From assembly GCF_004421005.1 (NCBI RefSeq), contig NZ_CP038026.1, positions 3,100,001-3,164,000 on the forward strand: 64,000 nt of DNA, in the 5' to 3' direction. The translations under genes were made by a program, and so were the position numbers. Source of the stretch: Pseudoduganella plicata. GTDB taxonomy: Bacteria; Pseudomonadota; Gammaproteobacteria; Burkholderiales; Burkholderiaceae_D. This document shows positions 8,054 through 16,839 of this stretch, piece after piece. The notes under the pieces were generated by a model. It made no database searches, had not been told where the DNA came from, and saw only the letters and a program-made list of their open reading frames with translations. The number at the start of each line of letters is the position of its first letter. Position 1 is the stretch's first letter.

Positions 8054-8563
8054 ATGTACGCGTTCCTGAATAAACTGCGCGGCGACCGGGCCGACCTTCC
8101 GCCGAAACCAAGCGGCCGCAACGTGCTGCTGGCATGGCTCGGCGGCTTTCTTGCCATCGCCGCCGTGGCGGCGCTGACGGACGTGATGTCTGCCGTCCTG
8201 GTGCTGGGCTCGTTCGGTGCGTCGTGCGTGCTGGTGTTCGGCTACCCGGACGTGCCGTTCTCGCAGCCGCGCAATGTCATTGCCGGCCACCTGTTCAGCT
8301 CCGCCATCGGCCTGGCGTTCCTGCACGTGTTCGGGCCGTCGTGGTGGGCCGTTGCGCTGGCAGTCGGTACCGCGATTGCCGTCATGATGGTCACGCGCAC
8401 CGTGCATCCGCCGGCCGGATCGAACCCGGTGATCGTCTTCCTGTCGCAGCCCGGCTGGAGCTTCCTGCTGTTCCCCACGCTGATCGGCGCGCTGGTGATC
8501 GTCGGCGTCGCCCTGGCGTACAACAATGCGACGCGCAGCGCGCGGTATCCGAAATACTGGTGA
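8054..8563 (+). CDS. HPP family integral membrane protein
   Basis: A 169-residue membrane protein with the family's eponymous His-Pro-Pro motif in TRTVHPPAGSNPVI. About four hydrophobic helices are visible (residues ~20-40, 42-58, 72-110 and 138-160). HPP proteins are found in bacteria and plants; plastid members have been linked to nitrite transport, but the bacterial role is unsettled. The ATG at 8054 follows a purine-rich GAAAGGAAAAATC ribosome site; a GTG at 8039 is possible but lies on that site. It has its own TetR-type operator upstream and is followed by panB after 84 bases. Confidence 0.8.
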   Translation: MYAFLNKLRGDRADLPPKPSGRNVLLAWLGGFLAIAAVAALTDVMSAVLVLGSFGASCVLVFGYPDVPFSQPRNVIAGHLFSSAIGLAFLHVFGPSWWAVALAVGTAIAVMMVTRTVHPPAGSNPVIVFLSQPGWSFLLFPTLIGALVIVGVALAYNNATRSARYPKYW

Positions 8564-8647
8564 CGGCGGCGCCGGGCCTTCAATTTCGGCACGGTCGTGC
8601 TGCGGGGTTTAGAATACGCGCCGTAAGCACACTATTGAAGGACCCTC

Positions 8648-9529
8648 ATGTCTGGTTATTTGCAAGGAAAAGAGATGGCAGCGCCGGGCGCCGCTACGCC
8701 AGGGGCCGTCGCGCCGGCACCGGCCAAGCCAGTGGCCAGCAAGGCGGTAACGATCCCGTCGCTGCGCGCGCTGCACGCCGCCGGCGAAAAGATCGCCATG
8801 CTGACGTGCTACGACGCCAGCTTCGCGTCGCTGATGGACCGCAACGGTGTCGAGATCCTGCTGATCGGCGATTCGCTCGGCATGGTCTGCAACGGCCACA
8901 CGTCCACGCTGCCCGTCACGGTGCAGGAGGTGGCGTACCACACGGCCGCCGTCGCGCGCGGTGCCAGGTCGGCGATGATCATGGCCGACCTGCCCTTCGG
9001 CAGCTACGGCACGCCCGAGCAGGCTCTGGCCAGCTGCGTGACCTTGATGCAGGCCGGCGCGCACATCGTCAAGATCGAAGGCGCCGGCTGGCTGGCCGAG
9101 ACGGTGCGCTTCCTTGTCGAACGGGGCGTGCCAGTCTGCGCGCACATCGGGCTGACGCCGCAGTTCGTCCACCAGCTGGGCGGCTACAAGGTGCAGGGCA
9201 AGACGCTGGAAAGTGCCGAAGCGCTCAAAGGCGATGCGTTGAAACTGCAAGCCGCCGGCGCGTCGATCGTGCTGCTGGAAGCAGTGCCGTCGAGCGTCGG
9301 CAAGGACGTCACCGAGGCGCTGTCGATTCCGACGATCGGCATTGGCGCGGGCCCCGACTGCTCCGGCCAGGTGCTCGTCATGCACGATCTGCTGGGCGTT
9401 TTCCCCGGCCGCAAGGCGCGCTTCGTGCGCAACTTCATGGATGGCCAGACCAGCATCGACGCGGCGATTGCCGCCTACGTTGCCGCCGTCAAGGATGGCA
9501 GCTTCCCGGCGCTGGAGCACTGCTTCTGA
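8648..9529 (+). CDS. panB: 3-methyl-2-oxobutanoate hydroxymethyltransferase
   Basis: First committed step of pantothenate synthesis: methylene-tetrahydrofolate plus 2-oxoisovalerate gives ketopantoate. The 293-residue protein has the PanB landmarks: [25 protein letters not shown] with the Mg-binding Asp, [16 protein letters not shown], the HIGLTPQ loop, and [22 protein letters not shown] non-conserved Ala/Pro-rich stretch of ~30 residues precedes the barrel, longer than usual, so a later start cannot be excluded. AGGA lies 6 bases before the ATG. panC does not follow in the window. In relatives panB often lies close to pcnB-folK; here 5.3 kb of accessory genes separate them. Confidence 0.93.
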   Translation: MSGYLQGKEMAAPGAATPGAVAPAPAKPVASKAVTIPSLRALHAAGEKIAMLTCYDASFASLMDRNGVEILLIGDSLGMVCNGHTSTLPVTVQEVAYHTAAVARGARSAMIMADLPFGSYGTPEQALASCVTLMQAGAHIVKIEGAGWLAETVRFLVERGVPVCAHIGLTPQFVHQLGGYKVQGKTLESAEALKGDALKLQAAGASIVLLEAVPSSVGKDVTEALSIPTIGIGAGPDCSGQVLVMHDLLGVFPGRKARFVRNFMDGQTSIDAAIAAYVAAVKDGSFPALEHCF

Positions 9530-9786
9530 CCCATGCGCGGGACGTCGCAGCCCCGCGCTTCATGGCGTGAAGACGATGCGCGCTGCTATACGCCGTCCAC
9601 GCTTGCTCCACATCCCGCAGCGGCGCGGCCCGCGCATCGATACACGTGCCGCGCACGATTTGGCCACCAGCGCCGGCAGCGCCGCGGGCTGACCTTCAAC
9701 CCGCCGCTGCCCCTTGGGGGAACCGCTGACGGACGGCGCCAACAACACCTGGCTCGATCCCGAAATGGCGCGGCCTGACAAGCGCC

Positions 9787-10054
9787 ACGTTGGACATTGG
9801 CGCCTGGTCGAATACACCGGTGCGGAATTACGTGGACGGCTATGACCAGGCGACCAGACCGGCGAGCGCTTCAAGCCGGTCGGTACGGATGCCACGGTGG
9901 CGTGGAAGGTCGCTCCGGCGGCCACCGTCAGCTTCATCGTGCACAACCTGACGGATAAGCGGCCATCGTGGAATTCGTCGCAGGCGTTTTCGATTTCATG
10001 CAGAGCGATCTGCGCGGGCGGACCGCAGCCGTGAAGATCGTCCCCCCCTTCTAG
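9787..10054 (+). pseudogene. Remnant of a TonB-dependent receptor C-terminus
   Basis: No intact gene fits 9530-10176, but plus-strand translations in shifting frames give the end of an outer-membrane beta-barrel receptor. From 9787 the frame reads TLDIGAWSNTPVRNYVDGYDQ. After a shift near 9852 it reads GERFKPVGTDATVAWKVAP and SFIVHNLTDKRP, a typical receptor strand ending in the HNLTDKRP turn. After another shift it reads VFDFMQSDLRGRTAAVKIVPPF and stops at 10052-10054, with the terminal Phe expected for a barrel protein. At least two frameshifts are needed. The stretch 9530-9786 may hold further decayed receptor sequence (NNTWLDPEMARPD), but I can support nothing firm there. Confidence 0.6.
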
Positions 10055-10176
10055 GTCGGCTGCGAAAAAGGGAACCAATGTTTCCCGCATTTTTGATTTA
10101 GACTGATCGTTCCATCAACATCGCCTGCATGGCTGCGACAGACGGGCCGGCCATGCAGGTGCAACGCACCCATCCG

Positions 10177-10722
10177 ATGAATTCGACGACTTTCGCAGTT
10201 CTACTGGTCGCTATCCTGGCGCTCGCTGTCGTGGTGGCTGCCGCCGCGCAGAAAGCGAAAACTGCTCCCGGGAGCTATCGGGCGCGCAAACTGATGAGTG
10301 AAAATGAACTCGAGTTCTTCGGCAGGCTGACGAAAGCCGTGCCGGAGTATTTTATTTTTCCGCAGGTCGCCATGGCGGCGATCCTGCAAGCAAAAAGTAC
10401 GGATCGAAAAATTGCGCACCGGGATTTTTTGCGCATCGCTCAGCAGCGCGTCGACTACCTCGTGTGCAAGGCGGACGGTACCTTCGTTGCGGTTGTCGAG
10501 CTCGATGACAAGACCCACCAGGCAGCCAGGGACAAGGTTCGCGACGAGCGCCTGCAGCAGGCAGGAATCCGCACCTTGCGCTTCGAGTCGCGCAACAAGC
10601 CCGCTGTCGACGTGCTGCGCTCCGCCTTGATCTCCCCAGCGCCTGCCGATGCCATGGTGGCTCACGCTGCTGGCGTAAAAAACGCGATGGACACTGCCGC
10701 GCCTCCATCGCGCAGGCAATGA
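10177..10722 (+). CDS. DUF2726 domain protein with N-terminal membrane anchor
   Basis: A 181-residue protein. A hydrophobic N-terminal segment (residues ~4-23, TTFAVLLVAILALAVVVAAA) precedes a DUF2726 domain, recognisable from LMSENELEFFGRL, the conserved QQRVDYLVCKADGTFVAVVELDD and LQQAGIRTLRF. The D-x(n)-E-L-D pattern resembles restriction-endonuclease-fold proteins, but nuclease activity has not been established for this family. The ATG at 10177 puts the anchor right at the N-terminus; an ATG 48 bases upstream would add an unconserved tail. The gene converges on puuC with a 39-base gap. Confidence 0.7.
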   Translation: MNSTTFAVLLVAILALAVVVAAAAQKAKTAPGSYRARKLMSENELEFFGRLTKAVPEYFIFPQVAMAAILQAKSTDRKIAHRDFLRIAQQRVDYLVCKADGTFVAVVELDDKTHQAARDKVRDERLQQAGIRTLRFESRNKPAVDVLRSALISPAPADAMVAHAAGVKNAMDTAAPPSRRQ

Positions 10723-10761
10723 AAGCAGCCATAAGCTCTCTCCGGTGGTATACCTCCGACG

Positions 10762-12246
10762 TCAGATCTGGATCCAGGTCGTCTTCAACTCGGTGTACTT
10801 GTCGAACGCATGCAGCGATTTATCGCGCCCGTTCCCGGACTGCTTGTAGCCACCGAACGGCACGGTGATGTCGTCGTTGTCGTACTGGTTCACGTGCACC
10901 GTGCCGGCACGCAGCGCGCGTGACGTCTGGATGGCTTTCGTCAGGTCGGCCGTCCACACGGCCGCATGCAGGCCGTACGGCGACGCGTTGGCCTGTCTGA
11001 CCGCCTCCTTCACGTCCGTAAAACTCAATACCGACAGCACGGGGCCGAAGATCTCCTCTCGGGCGATCGCCATGTCGGCGGTGACGTTATCGAAGATCGT
11101 CGGGGCGACGTAGTAGCCGCCCGTGTCGAGGCGTACCCGTTCGCCGCCCGTGACGAGTTTCGCGCCGGCGGCCTTGCCCTGCTCGATATAGCCTATTACC
11201 GTTTTCAGCTGGATGTCGTCGACGATGGCGCCCATCACCGTCTTGTCGTCCAGCGGGTCGCCCGGCGCGTAGGCCGGCACCAGCGCCAGCGCCTTTTCAA
11301 TGAAGCGTGCACGGATCGACTCCTCGACAAACAGGCGCGATGGCGCGTTGCAGCTTTCGCCCTGGTTGAAGAAGATCGAGCCGATCGACGCTGCCACCGC
11401 CGCATCCAGGTCCGGGCAGTCGGCACAGAGGATGTTGGCCGATTTGCCGCCCAGCTCCGTCCAGGCCCGCTTCAGGTTCGACTGCCCCGCCATCTGCATG
11501 ATCTGCTTGCCCACGCGGGTGGAGCCGGTAAACGCGATGCAGTCCACGTCCATGTGCAGCGCCAGCGCGCTGCCCGCCTCGTTGCCGAAGCCCGGCAGCA
11601 CATTGAACACGCCTGGCGGAATACCCGCCTGCAGCGCCAGTTCGGCCATCCGCAGCGCCGTCAGCGGCGACTTCTCCGACGGTTTCAGGATCACGCTGTT
11701 GCCCGCCGCGAGGGCCGGCGCGATCTTCCACGACGCCATCAGCATCGGGTAATTCCACGGCACGATGGCACCGACGACGCCGACCGGCTCGCGCGTGATC
11801 AGCGCCAGGCTGTTGGCAGGTGTCGGGGCGATCTCGCCATATACCTTGTCGATCGCTTCGCCGTACCAGCGGATGCAGTTGGCGGCGCCGGCCACGTCCA
11901 CGGCCTGGCTGTACTTGATCGGCTTGCCCATGTCCAGCGTTTCGAGCAGCGCCAGTTCGGCTGCATTCTGCTGCATCAGGTCCGCGAACTTGAGCAGGAT
12001 GCGCTTGCGTTTCGCGGGCGCGAAACTGGCCCAGCGGCCGTCGTCGAATGCCGCGCGCGCGGCGCTGACTGCAATGTCGACATCGGCGCCATCGCAGCGC
12101 GCCACGGCGCCAAGCAGGCGGCCGTCGATGGGGGAGTGATTGTCGAACTGCCGCTCGCTGCGCGCGGCGACGCGTTCGCCATTGATGAATGCACGGCCAT
12201 CGATCTGCAGGTCGCGTGCACGTTCTTGCCATGTTGAGGATGTCAT
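10762..12246 (-). CDS. puuC: Gamma-glutamyl-gamma-aminobutyraldehyde dehydrogenase (PuuC-like)
   Basis: NAD(P)-dependent aldehyde dehydrogenase, 494 residues, the full family length. Catalytic residues are visible: N165 in VPWNYP, E264 in TELGGKS and the nucleophile C299 in NQGESCNAPSR. The cofactor loop FTGSTRVGK and the closing EEIFGPVLSV are also present. It is closest in pattern to PuuC/KauB enzymes that oxidise gamma-glutamyl-aminobutyraldehyde in putrescine breakdown. The other pathway genes spuC, puuA and puuD lie 4.6-9.8 kb downstream on the same strand. A consensus AAGGAG ribosome site precedes the ATG. Substrate choice among aminoaldehydes is inferred from context. Confidence 0.8.
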   Translation of the reverse strand: MTSSTWQERARDLQIDGRAFINGERVAARSERQFDNHSPIDGRLLGAVARCDGADVDIAVSAARAAFDDGRWASFAPAKRKRILLKFADLMQQNAAELALLETLDMGKPIKYSQAVDVAGAANCIRWYGEAIDKVYGEIAPTPANSLALITREPVGVVGAIVPWNYPMLMASWKIAPALAAGNSVILKPSEKSPLTALRMAELALQAGIPPGVFNVLPGFGNEAGSALALHMDVDCIAFTGSTRVGKQIMQMAGQSNLKRAWTELGGKSANILCADCPDLDAAVAASIGSIFFNQGESCNAPSRLFVEESIRARFIEKALALVPAYAPGDPLDDKTVMGAIVDDIQLKTVIGYIEQGKAAGAKLVTGGERVRLDTGGYYVAPTIFDNVTADMAIAREEIFGPVLSVLSFTDVKEAVRQANASPYGLHAAVWTADLTKAIQTSRALRAGTVHVNQYDNDDITVPFGGYKQSGNGRDKSLHAFDKYTELKTTWIQI

Positions 12247-12302
12247 CCGTTGTCTCCTTGTCGTTTGAACCGATTCTACTGCGGCCAGGCCCGCAATGCG
12301 AT

Positions 12303-12339
12303 TTAGACATTAGCTATCGGTGTGATAGCTACAATAAAT
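12303..12339. promoter_or_regulatory. OxyR-like binding site upstream of the catalase gene
   Basis: The core CTAT-N7-ATAG (12314-12328) has exactly the spacing of the two inner arms in the OxyR recognition pattern. The outer halves also fit: TTAGACATTAGCTAT on the left, with T for A at position 1 and C for T at position 6, and ATAGCTACAATAAAT on the right with two mismatches in the last four bases. A weak promoter (TTTCAA at 12339-12344, TAGCAT at 12363-12368) adjoins the box on the catalase side, the arrangement of an activated promoter. Confidence 0.7.
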
Positions 12340-12400
12340 TTCAACAATTACCGCCGAGTCGATAGCATAAGCATTCCTTAAACATTAAAGTCGATAGAGA

Positions 12401-13957
12401 ATGTATATGAGCAATCTTCTTGCTTTCCGTCCAGGCCGCACCGTGTTGTGCAGCCTGGTCGTACTGTCGGGTCTCGCGGCATTCGCGACGGGCGCGCATG
12501 CCCAGACGCTGACAAAAGACAACGGCGCCCCCGTCGGCGACAACCAGAACAGCCAGACGGCCGGTCCAAACGGCCCGACCCTGCTGCAGGACGTCCACCT
12601 GGTGCAGAAGCTGCAACGCTTCGACCGCGAGCGCATTCCCGAGCGCGTCGTCCACGCCACCGGCACCGGTGCCCACGGCACGTTTACGGCGACCGACGAC
12701 CTGTCCGACCTGTCGAAAGCCAGGCTGTTTGCGCGCGACACCGTCACGCCCGTGTTCGTGCGCTTCTCGACCGTGATCCCGGGCCGCTCGGGCGCGGAGA
12801 CGACGCGCGACCCGCGCGGCTTTGCCGTCAAGTTCTACACACAAGAAGGCAATTTCGACATGGTCGGCAACAACCTGCCGATCTTCTTCATCCGCGACGC
12901 GATCAAGTTCCCGGACATGATCCACGCGCTGAAACCGGACCCGGTGACAAACGTGCAGGAGCCGGAACGCGTGTTCGACTTCTTCTCGCACATCCCCGAA
13001 GCGACGCACATGCTGACCCGCGTCTACTCGAACCTGGGCACGCCCGCCAGCTACCGCGAGATGAACGGCAGCAGCGTGCACGCGCTCAAACTGGTCAACG
13101 CCAAGGGCGAATACGTGTACGGCAAGTTCGCCTGGAAGTCGCGCCAGGGCGAGCGCAACCTGCGTCCGCAGGACATCGCCGTCGTGCAGGGCAGGAGCAC
13201 CAGCCACGCCACCGTCGATCTGTATGAATCGATCAAGGCCGGCAAATTCCCCGCATGGGACCTGACGGTGCAGATCATCAAGCCGCAGGACCTGGACAAG
13301 TTCGACTTCGACCCGCTCGACGCGACCAAGGTCTGGACGGGCGTCCCCGAACGCAAGGTCGGCACGCTGGTGCTGAACAAGGTGCCGGACAACTTCTTCG
13401 AATCGACCGAGCAGGTCGCCATGGCACCGGGTAACCTCGTGCCGGGCATCGAAGCGTCGGAAGACCGCATGCTGCAGGGCCGCCTGTTCTCGTATATCGA
13501 CACGCAGCACCACCGCCTCGGCGCGAACTTCCAGTCGCTGCCGATCAACCGGCCGCTGGTCCCCGTCGTCAACAACAATATCGACGGCGCCGCCAACACG
13601 TCCGGCCGCAAGGGCAACGTGAACTACGAACCGAGCCGCCTGGCCCAGGTGAAGGAAGATCCGAACGCCCGCAGCAGCAACCTGCCACTGACCGGCACCA
13701 CGCAGCAGCAGCGCATCGCCAAGACGCTGAACTTCCAGCAGGCCGGCGAGTTCTATCGCGCGCTGTCGAAGCAGGACCGGGATGACCTGATCGTGAACCT
13801 GTCCGGCGACCTGAAACGGGTGAAGAACCAGGACAGCCTGTACACGATGCTGTCGCATTTCTACAAGGCCGATGCCGACTACGGCAAGCGCCTGGTAAAA
13901 GCCGTCGGCGCGGATGCCGGCAAGGTCGCCACGCTGGCGGCCGGCCTGAAGGAATAA
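12401..13957 (+). CDS. Exported monofunctional haem catalase
   Basis: Converts hydrogen peroxide to water and oxygen. The 518-residue protein starts with a Sec signal peptide (FRPGRTVLCSLVV... ending AHA|Q near residue 35), so it is predicted to be periplasmic. The catalase domain follows: H85 in ERVVHATGTGAHG, the distal Asn in NFDMVGNNLP, and the proximal haem-ligand Tyr in GRLFSYIDTQHHRLG. The size fits small-subunit catalases plus the leader. ATGs at 12401 and 12407 are both possible. An OxyR-like box lies 62 bases upstream, which supports peroxide induction. It is divergent from puuC, whose pathway can generate peroxide in bacteria that use an amine oxidase. Confidence 0.9.
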   Translation: MYMSNLLAFRPGRTVLCSLVVLSGLAAFATGAHAQTLTKDNGAPVGDNQNSQTAGPNGPTLLQDVHLVQKLQRFDRERIPERVVHATGTGAHGTFTATDDLSDLSKARLFARDTVTPVFVRFSTVIPGRSGAETTRDPRGFAVKFYTQEGNFDMVGNNLPIFFIRDAIKFPDMIHALKPDPVTNVQEPERVFDFFSHIPEATHMLTRVYSNLGTPASYREMNGSSVHALKLVNAKGEYVYGKFAWKSRQGERNLRPQDIAVVQGRSTSHATVDLYESIKAGKFPAWDLTVQIIKPQDLDKFDFDPLDATKVWTGVPERKVGTLVLNKVPDNFFESTEQVAMAPGNLVPGIEASEDRMLQGRLFSYIDTQHHRLGANFQSLPINRPLVPVVNNNIDGAANTSGRKGNVNYEPSRLAQVKEDPNARSSNLPLTGTTQQQRIAKTLNFQQAGEFYRALSKQDRDDLIVNLSGDLKRVKNQDSLYTMLSHFYKADADYGKRLVKAVGADAGKVATLAAGLKE

Positions 13958-13980
13958 TTTCCACGGCCGGGCTTGTGTCC

Positions 13981-14005
13981 CACCGCGGTGCCTGACACCG
14001 CGGTG
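13981..14005. repeat. Hairpin made of two copies of a 10-bp palindrome
   Basis: CACCGCGGTG occurs at 13981-13990 and 13996-14005 with CCTGA between. Each copy is itself a palindrome, and together they form a 10-bp stem with a 5-base loop. It contains GGTGCCTGACACC, a motif similar to stem sequences at 31636-31688 and 49950-50002. No T tract follows. Confidence 0.6.
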
Positions 14006-14055
14006 ACACGGACTGAGCCATCGCGGCTTGTATTTATACTACAATCCCCCGACAA

Positions 14056-14077
14056 CCCCGCTGCTGCGGGGATTTTT
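14056..14077 (+). terminator. Rho-independent terminator after the catalase gene
   Basis: CCCCGC-TGCT-GCGGGG followed by ATTTTT: a 6-bp GC stem with a 4-base loop and a T tract. It ends 26 bases before the ATG of the next gene and most likely ends catalase transcripts. Confidence 0.75.
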
Positions 14078-14102
14078 CGCAGTGACTCGACGGGAGCTGG
14101 GG

Positions 14103-15212
14103 ATGATCGATCTGGATCGGCGTAGTGTGGTTCTGGCGGGCGGCAGCGCGGTGGCGGCGGCGGCCCTGGGTGTTCCGGTGCGGGCCCAGACGCCCGTGCG
14201 CAAGGTGGGATATGCGATCGTCGGCCTGGGCGGCTATGGGCTCGGCGTTATCATCCCGCAATTCAAGAATTGTCAGCACAGCCGGCTGGTGGCCCTCGTC
14301 AGCGGCGACGCGGCCAAGGCCAGACGCGTGGCGGCCGAATATGGCGTCCCCGATCGCAGCCTGTACAACTACCAGAACTACGACAGCATCCGCGACAACC
14401 CGGACATCGACGTCGTCTACGTCTGCCTTCCCGTTGCCATGCACGCCGAGTACACGATCCGCGCCGCCAAGGCGGGCAAGCACGTGCTGTGCGAGAAGCC
14501 GATGGCCGTCTCCGCCGCCGAATGCGAGTCGATGATCGCCGCCTGCAAGCAGGCGGGCAAGAAGCTGATGATCGGCTACCGCTGCCATTTCGAGGAAAAC
14601 AACCTGGAAGCGATCCGCTGCGCACGGGCCGGCGACATCGGCAAGCTGCGCTACTTCCGCTCCGAACATGGCTTTGTGGCCGGCAACCCGAACTCCTGGC
14701 GCCTGAAGAAGGCGATGTCCGGCGGCGGCTCTCTGATGGACATCGGCATCTACGCGCTGCAGGCAGCCCGCTACATGACGGGCGAAGAGCCCATCTCCGT
14801 CTACGCCACCGAGCGCACCGACCGTAACGACCCGCGCTTCCGTGAAGTGGAGGACATGATCGAATTCGAGCTGGAATTCCCCTCCGGCGTGCTGGCCTCC
14901 TGCATGTCCATGTACAGCGCCAACCAGAACCACATCCTTCTCATGGGCGAAAAGGGCCGCATCGAACTGGAACCCGGCACCAGCTATGCAGGCAACCGGC
15001 TGTGGGTCGGCAAGGGCCGCGAGAACGAAGTCAGGCCGCCACCCGGCCCGGGCGCCACGCAATGGGCTGGCCAGCTCGACCATATGGCGCAGTGCGTGCT
15101 GACGGGCCGCGAACCCATCGTGCCGGGCGAGGAAGGACTGCGCGACCTGCGCATCATCGAGGCGATCTACCAGTCGGCCCGCGAGCGCCGGCGCGTTGTG
15201 CTGCGCACCTGA
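14103..15212 (+). CDS. Gfo/Idh/MocA family oxidoreductase with Tat-type signal
   Basis: NAD(P)-dependent sugar/polyol-type oxidoreductase, 369 residues. The N-terminus is a twin-arginine-like signal (LDRRSVVLAGGSA... ending PVRAQ near residue 32). The Rossmann fold follows (YAIVGLGGYGLGVIIP). The family hallmark CEKPMA in HVLCEKPMAVS supplies the lysine. The C-terminal domain includes GGGSLMDIGIYALQAARYM. This layout resembles periplasmic glucose-fructose oxidoreductase of Zymomonas, which exports with a bound cofactor through Tat. I chose the ATG at 14103 because GGGAGCTGGGG precedes it and it puts the RR pair at residues 6-7. The substrate is unknown. A broken sodium symporter gene follows after 133 bases. 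Confidence 0.8.
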   Translation: MIDLDRRSVVLAGGSAVAAAALGVPVRAQTPVRKVGYAIVGLGGYGLGVIIPQFKNCQHSRLVALVSGDAAKARRVAAEYGVPDRSLYNYQNYDSIRDNPDIDVVYVCLPVAMHAEYTIRAAKAGKHVLCEKPMAVSAAECESMIAACKQAGKKLMIGYRCHFEENNLEAIRCARAGDIGKLRYFRSEHGFVAGNPNSWRLKKAMSGGGSLMDIGIYALQAARYMTGEEPISVYATERTDRNDPRFREVEDMIEFELEFPSGVLASCMSMYSANQNHILLMGEKGRIELEPGTSYAGNRLWVGKGRENEVRPPPGPGATQWAGQLDHMAQCVLTGREPIVPGEEGLRDLRIIEAIYQSARERRRVVLRT

Positions 15213-15345
15213 GGGCCAGCGGCGGCGGCGATTCCCTCAATACAACAACTGATGAGGGACACTAGCGAAGATGGTCCCGCCGCCCTCTTCTGCCTTTATA
15301 ATCGCGCATTTTCCGCCCGATTTTTCATCTTCAAGCCGCCCATAC

Positions 15346-16809
15346 ATGAACACCACTCTGATCATCTTCGTCGCGCTCTACCTTCTGGGGACGCTGGGTC
15401 TCGGCATGTGGGCGGGACGCCGGATCAAGAATACGGCCGATTTCGCGGTGGCTGGCCGCAGCCTGCCGCTGATCATGGTCATCACGACAACCTTCGCCAC
15501 GTGGTTCGGCGCCGAAACCGTCATGGGCGTCCCTGCCAGATTCGTCCAGGGCGGCCTGAACGCCGTCATCGAAGACCCGTTCGGCGCCGGCACGTGCCTG
15601 ATCCTCGTCGGCCTGTTCTTCGCCACCAAGCTGTATAAACTGAACCTGCTGACGATCGGCGACTACTATCGCCAGCGCTACGGCAGGGGCATCGAAGTGT
15701 TCTGCTCCGTGACGATCATCCTCAGCTACCTGGGCTAGGTGGCCGCGCAGATCACGGCGCTGGGCCTGGTATTCTCCGTGCTCACCAACGGCGCGATGTC
15801 GCCCGCCACGGGCATGGTCATCGGCACGCTGGCGGTGCTGATCTATGTCGTCGTCGGCGGTTTCCTCGCGGTCGCCGTCACCGACTTCGTCCAGATGATC
15901 GTGCTGGTTGTCGGCATGACGGTCATCGCGTTCTTCGCGGCCGACCTGGCCGGCGGCGCGGACGAGGTGCTGGCGATGGCGCAGCATGCCGACCTGTGGC
16001 GCGTACTGCCCGAGCCCACCTTCACCGACATCGTCTTCTTCTTCGCCGCCGCCATCACGATGATGTTCGGCAGTATCCCGCAGCAGGACGTGTTCCAGCG
16101 CGTGATGTCGGCCAAGGATGCACCCACGGCGCGCACCGGCGCCGTGATCGGCGGCGCCAGCTACATCCTGTTCGGCTTCGTGCCGATGTTCATCGTGGCC
16201 GCCGCCGTCGTCGTGATGGGCGACCAGGCGATGGACATCGCCAAGAACGACTACCAGCGCCTGCTCCCCACCTTCGTCATGACGAAGATGCCGCTGGTGA
16301 TGCAGATCCTGTTCTTCGGCGCGCTGCTGTCGGCCATCAAGAGTACGTCGTCGGCCACGTTGCTGGCGCCGTCCACCAGCTTTGTCGAGAACATCCTGAA
16401 GAATCTGCGCCCCGGCATGACCGACCGCCAGCAACTGTTCGCCATGCGCGTGACGATCGTCGTCTTCGCCGCGCTGGTGCTGACCTACGCGATCGCCATG
16501 CAGGGCACGTCGATCTACGAGCTGGTGTCGAGCGCCTATCAGGTCACGCTGGTCGGCGCATTCGTGCCGCTGGTGATGGGGCTGTACTGGAAGCGCGCCA
16601 CGACGCAGGGGGCGATCCTGTCGATCGGTGCCGGCATCTTTGTCTGGATCCTGTTCTTCCCGCAGATTTCCAGCCTGGGCGCCATGTTCCCGGGCCAGCT
16701 GGCCGGCTTGCTGGCCGCGTTTGCGGGCATGTTCATCGGTTCTCTGGGGCCGCAGGTACTGAAGAACCGGCAGGATGCGGCAGCGCATCTGCACGGCGCG
16801 AACGCCTGA
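15346..16809 (+). pseudogene. Sodium:solute symporter (SSS family) interrupted by an in-frame amber codon
   Basis: Two adjoining open segments in the same frame (15346-15738 and 15739-16809) together give a 487-codon SSS-family transporter. It has the N-terminal FAVAGRSLPLIM, ATWFGAETVMG, NLLTIGDYYRQRYG and the late core helices (GSIPQQDVFQRVMSAKDAPTAR; SATLLAPSTSFVENIL). The break is a single TAG at 15736-15738 inside SYLG-stop-VAAQ, where relatives carry Trp (TGG). A one-base G to A change explains it and no frameshift is needed. A GTG follows the stop directly, so re-initiation is conceivable. Nearby polyamine genes suggest, but do not prove, an amine substrate. It converges on spuC with a 30-base gap. 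Confidence 0.8.
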
Positions 16810-16839
16810 TGGCACACGGCTGAAACGCCGACGCGGCCG

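Noticed and set aside
9533..9778. Short plus-strand open frame after panB
   Set aside because: No ribosome site, unconserved Arg/Pro-rich translation, and it runs out of frame with the receptor remnant downstream.
14035..14040. TATACT considered as a -10 element for the Gfo/Idh gene
   Set aside because: No convincing -35 hexamer at the right distance, and a terminator follows about 10 bases after the implied start.
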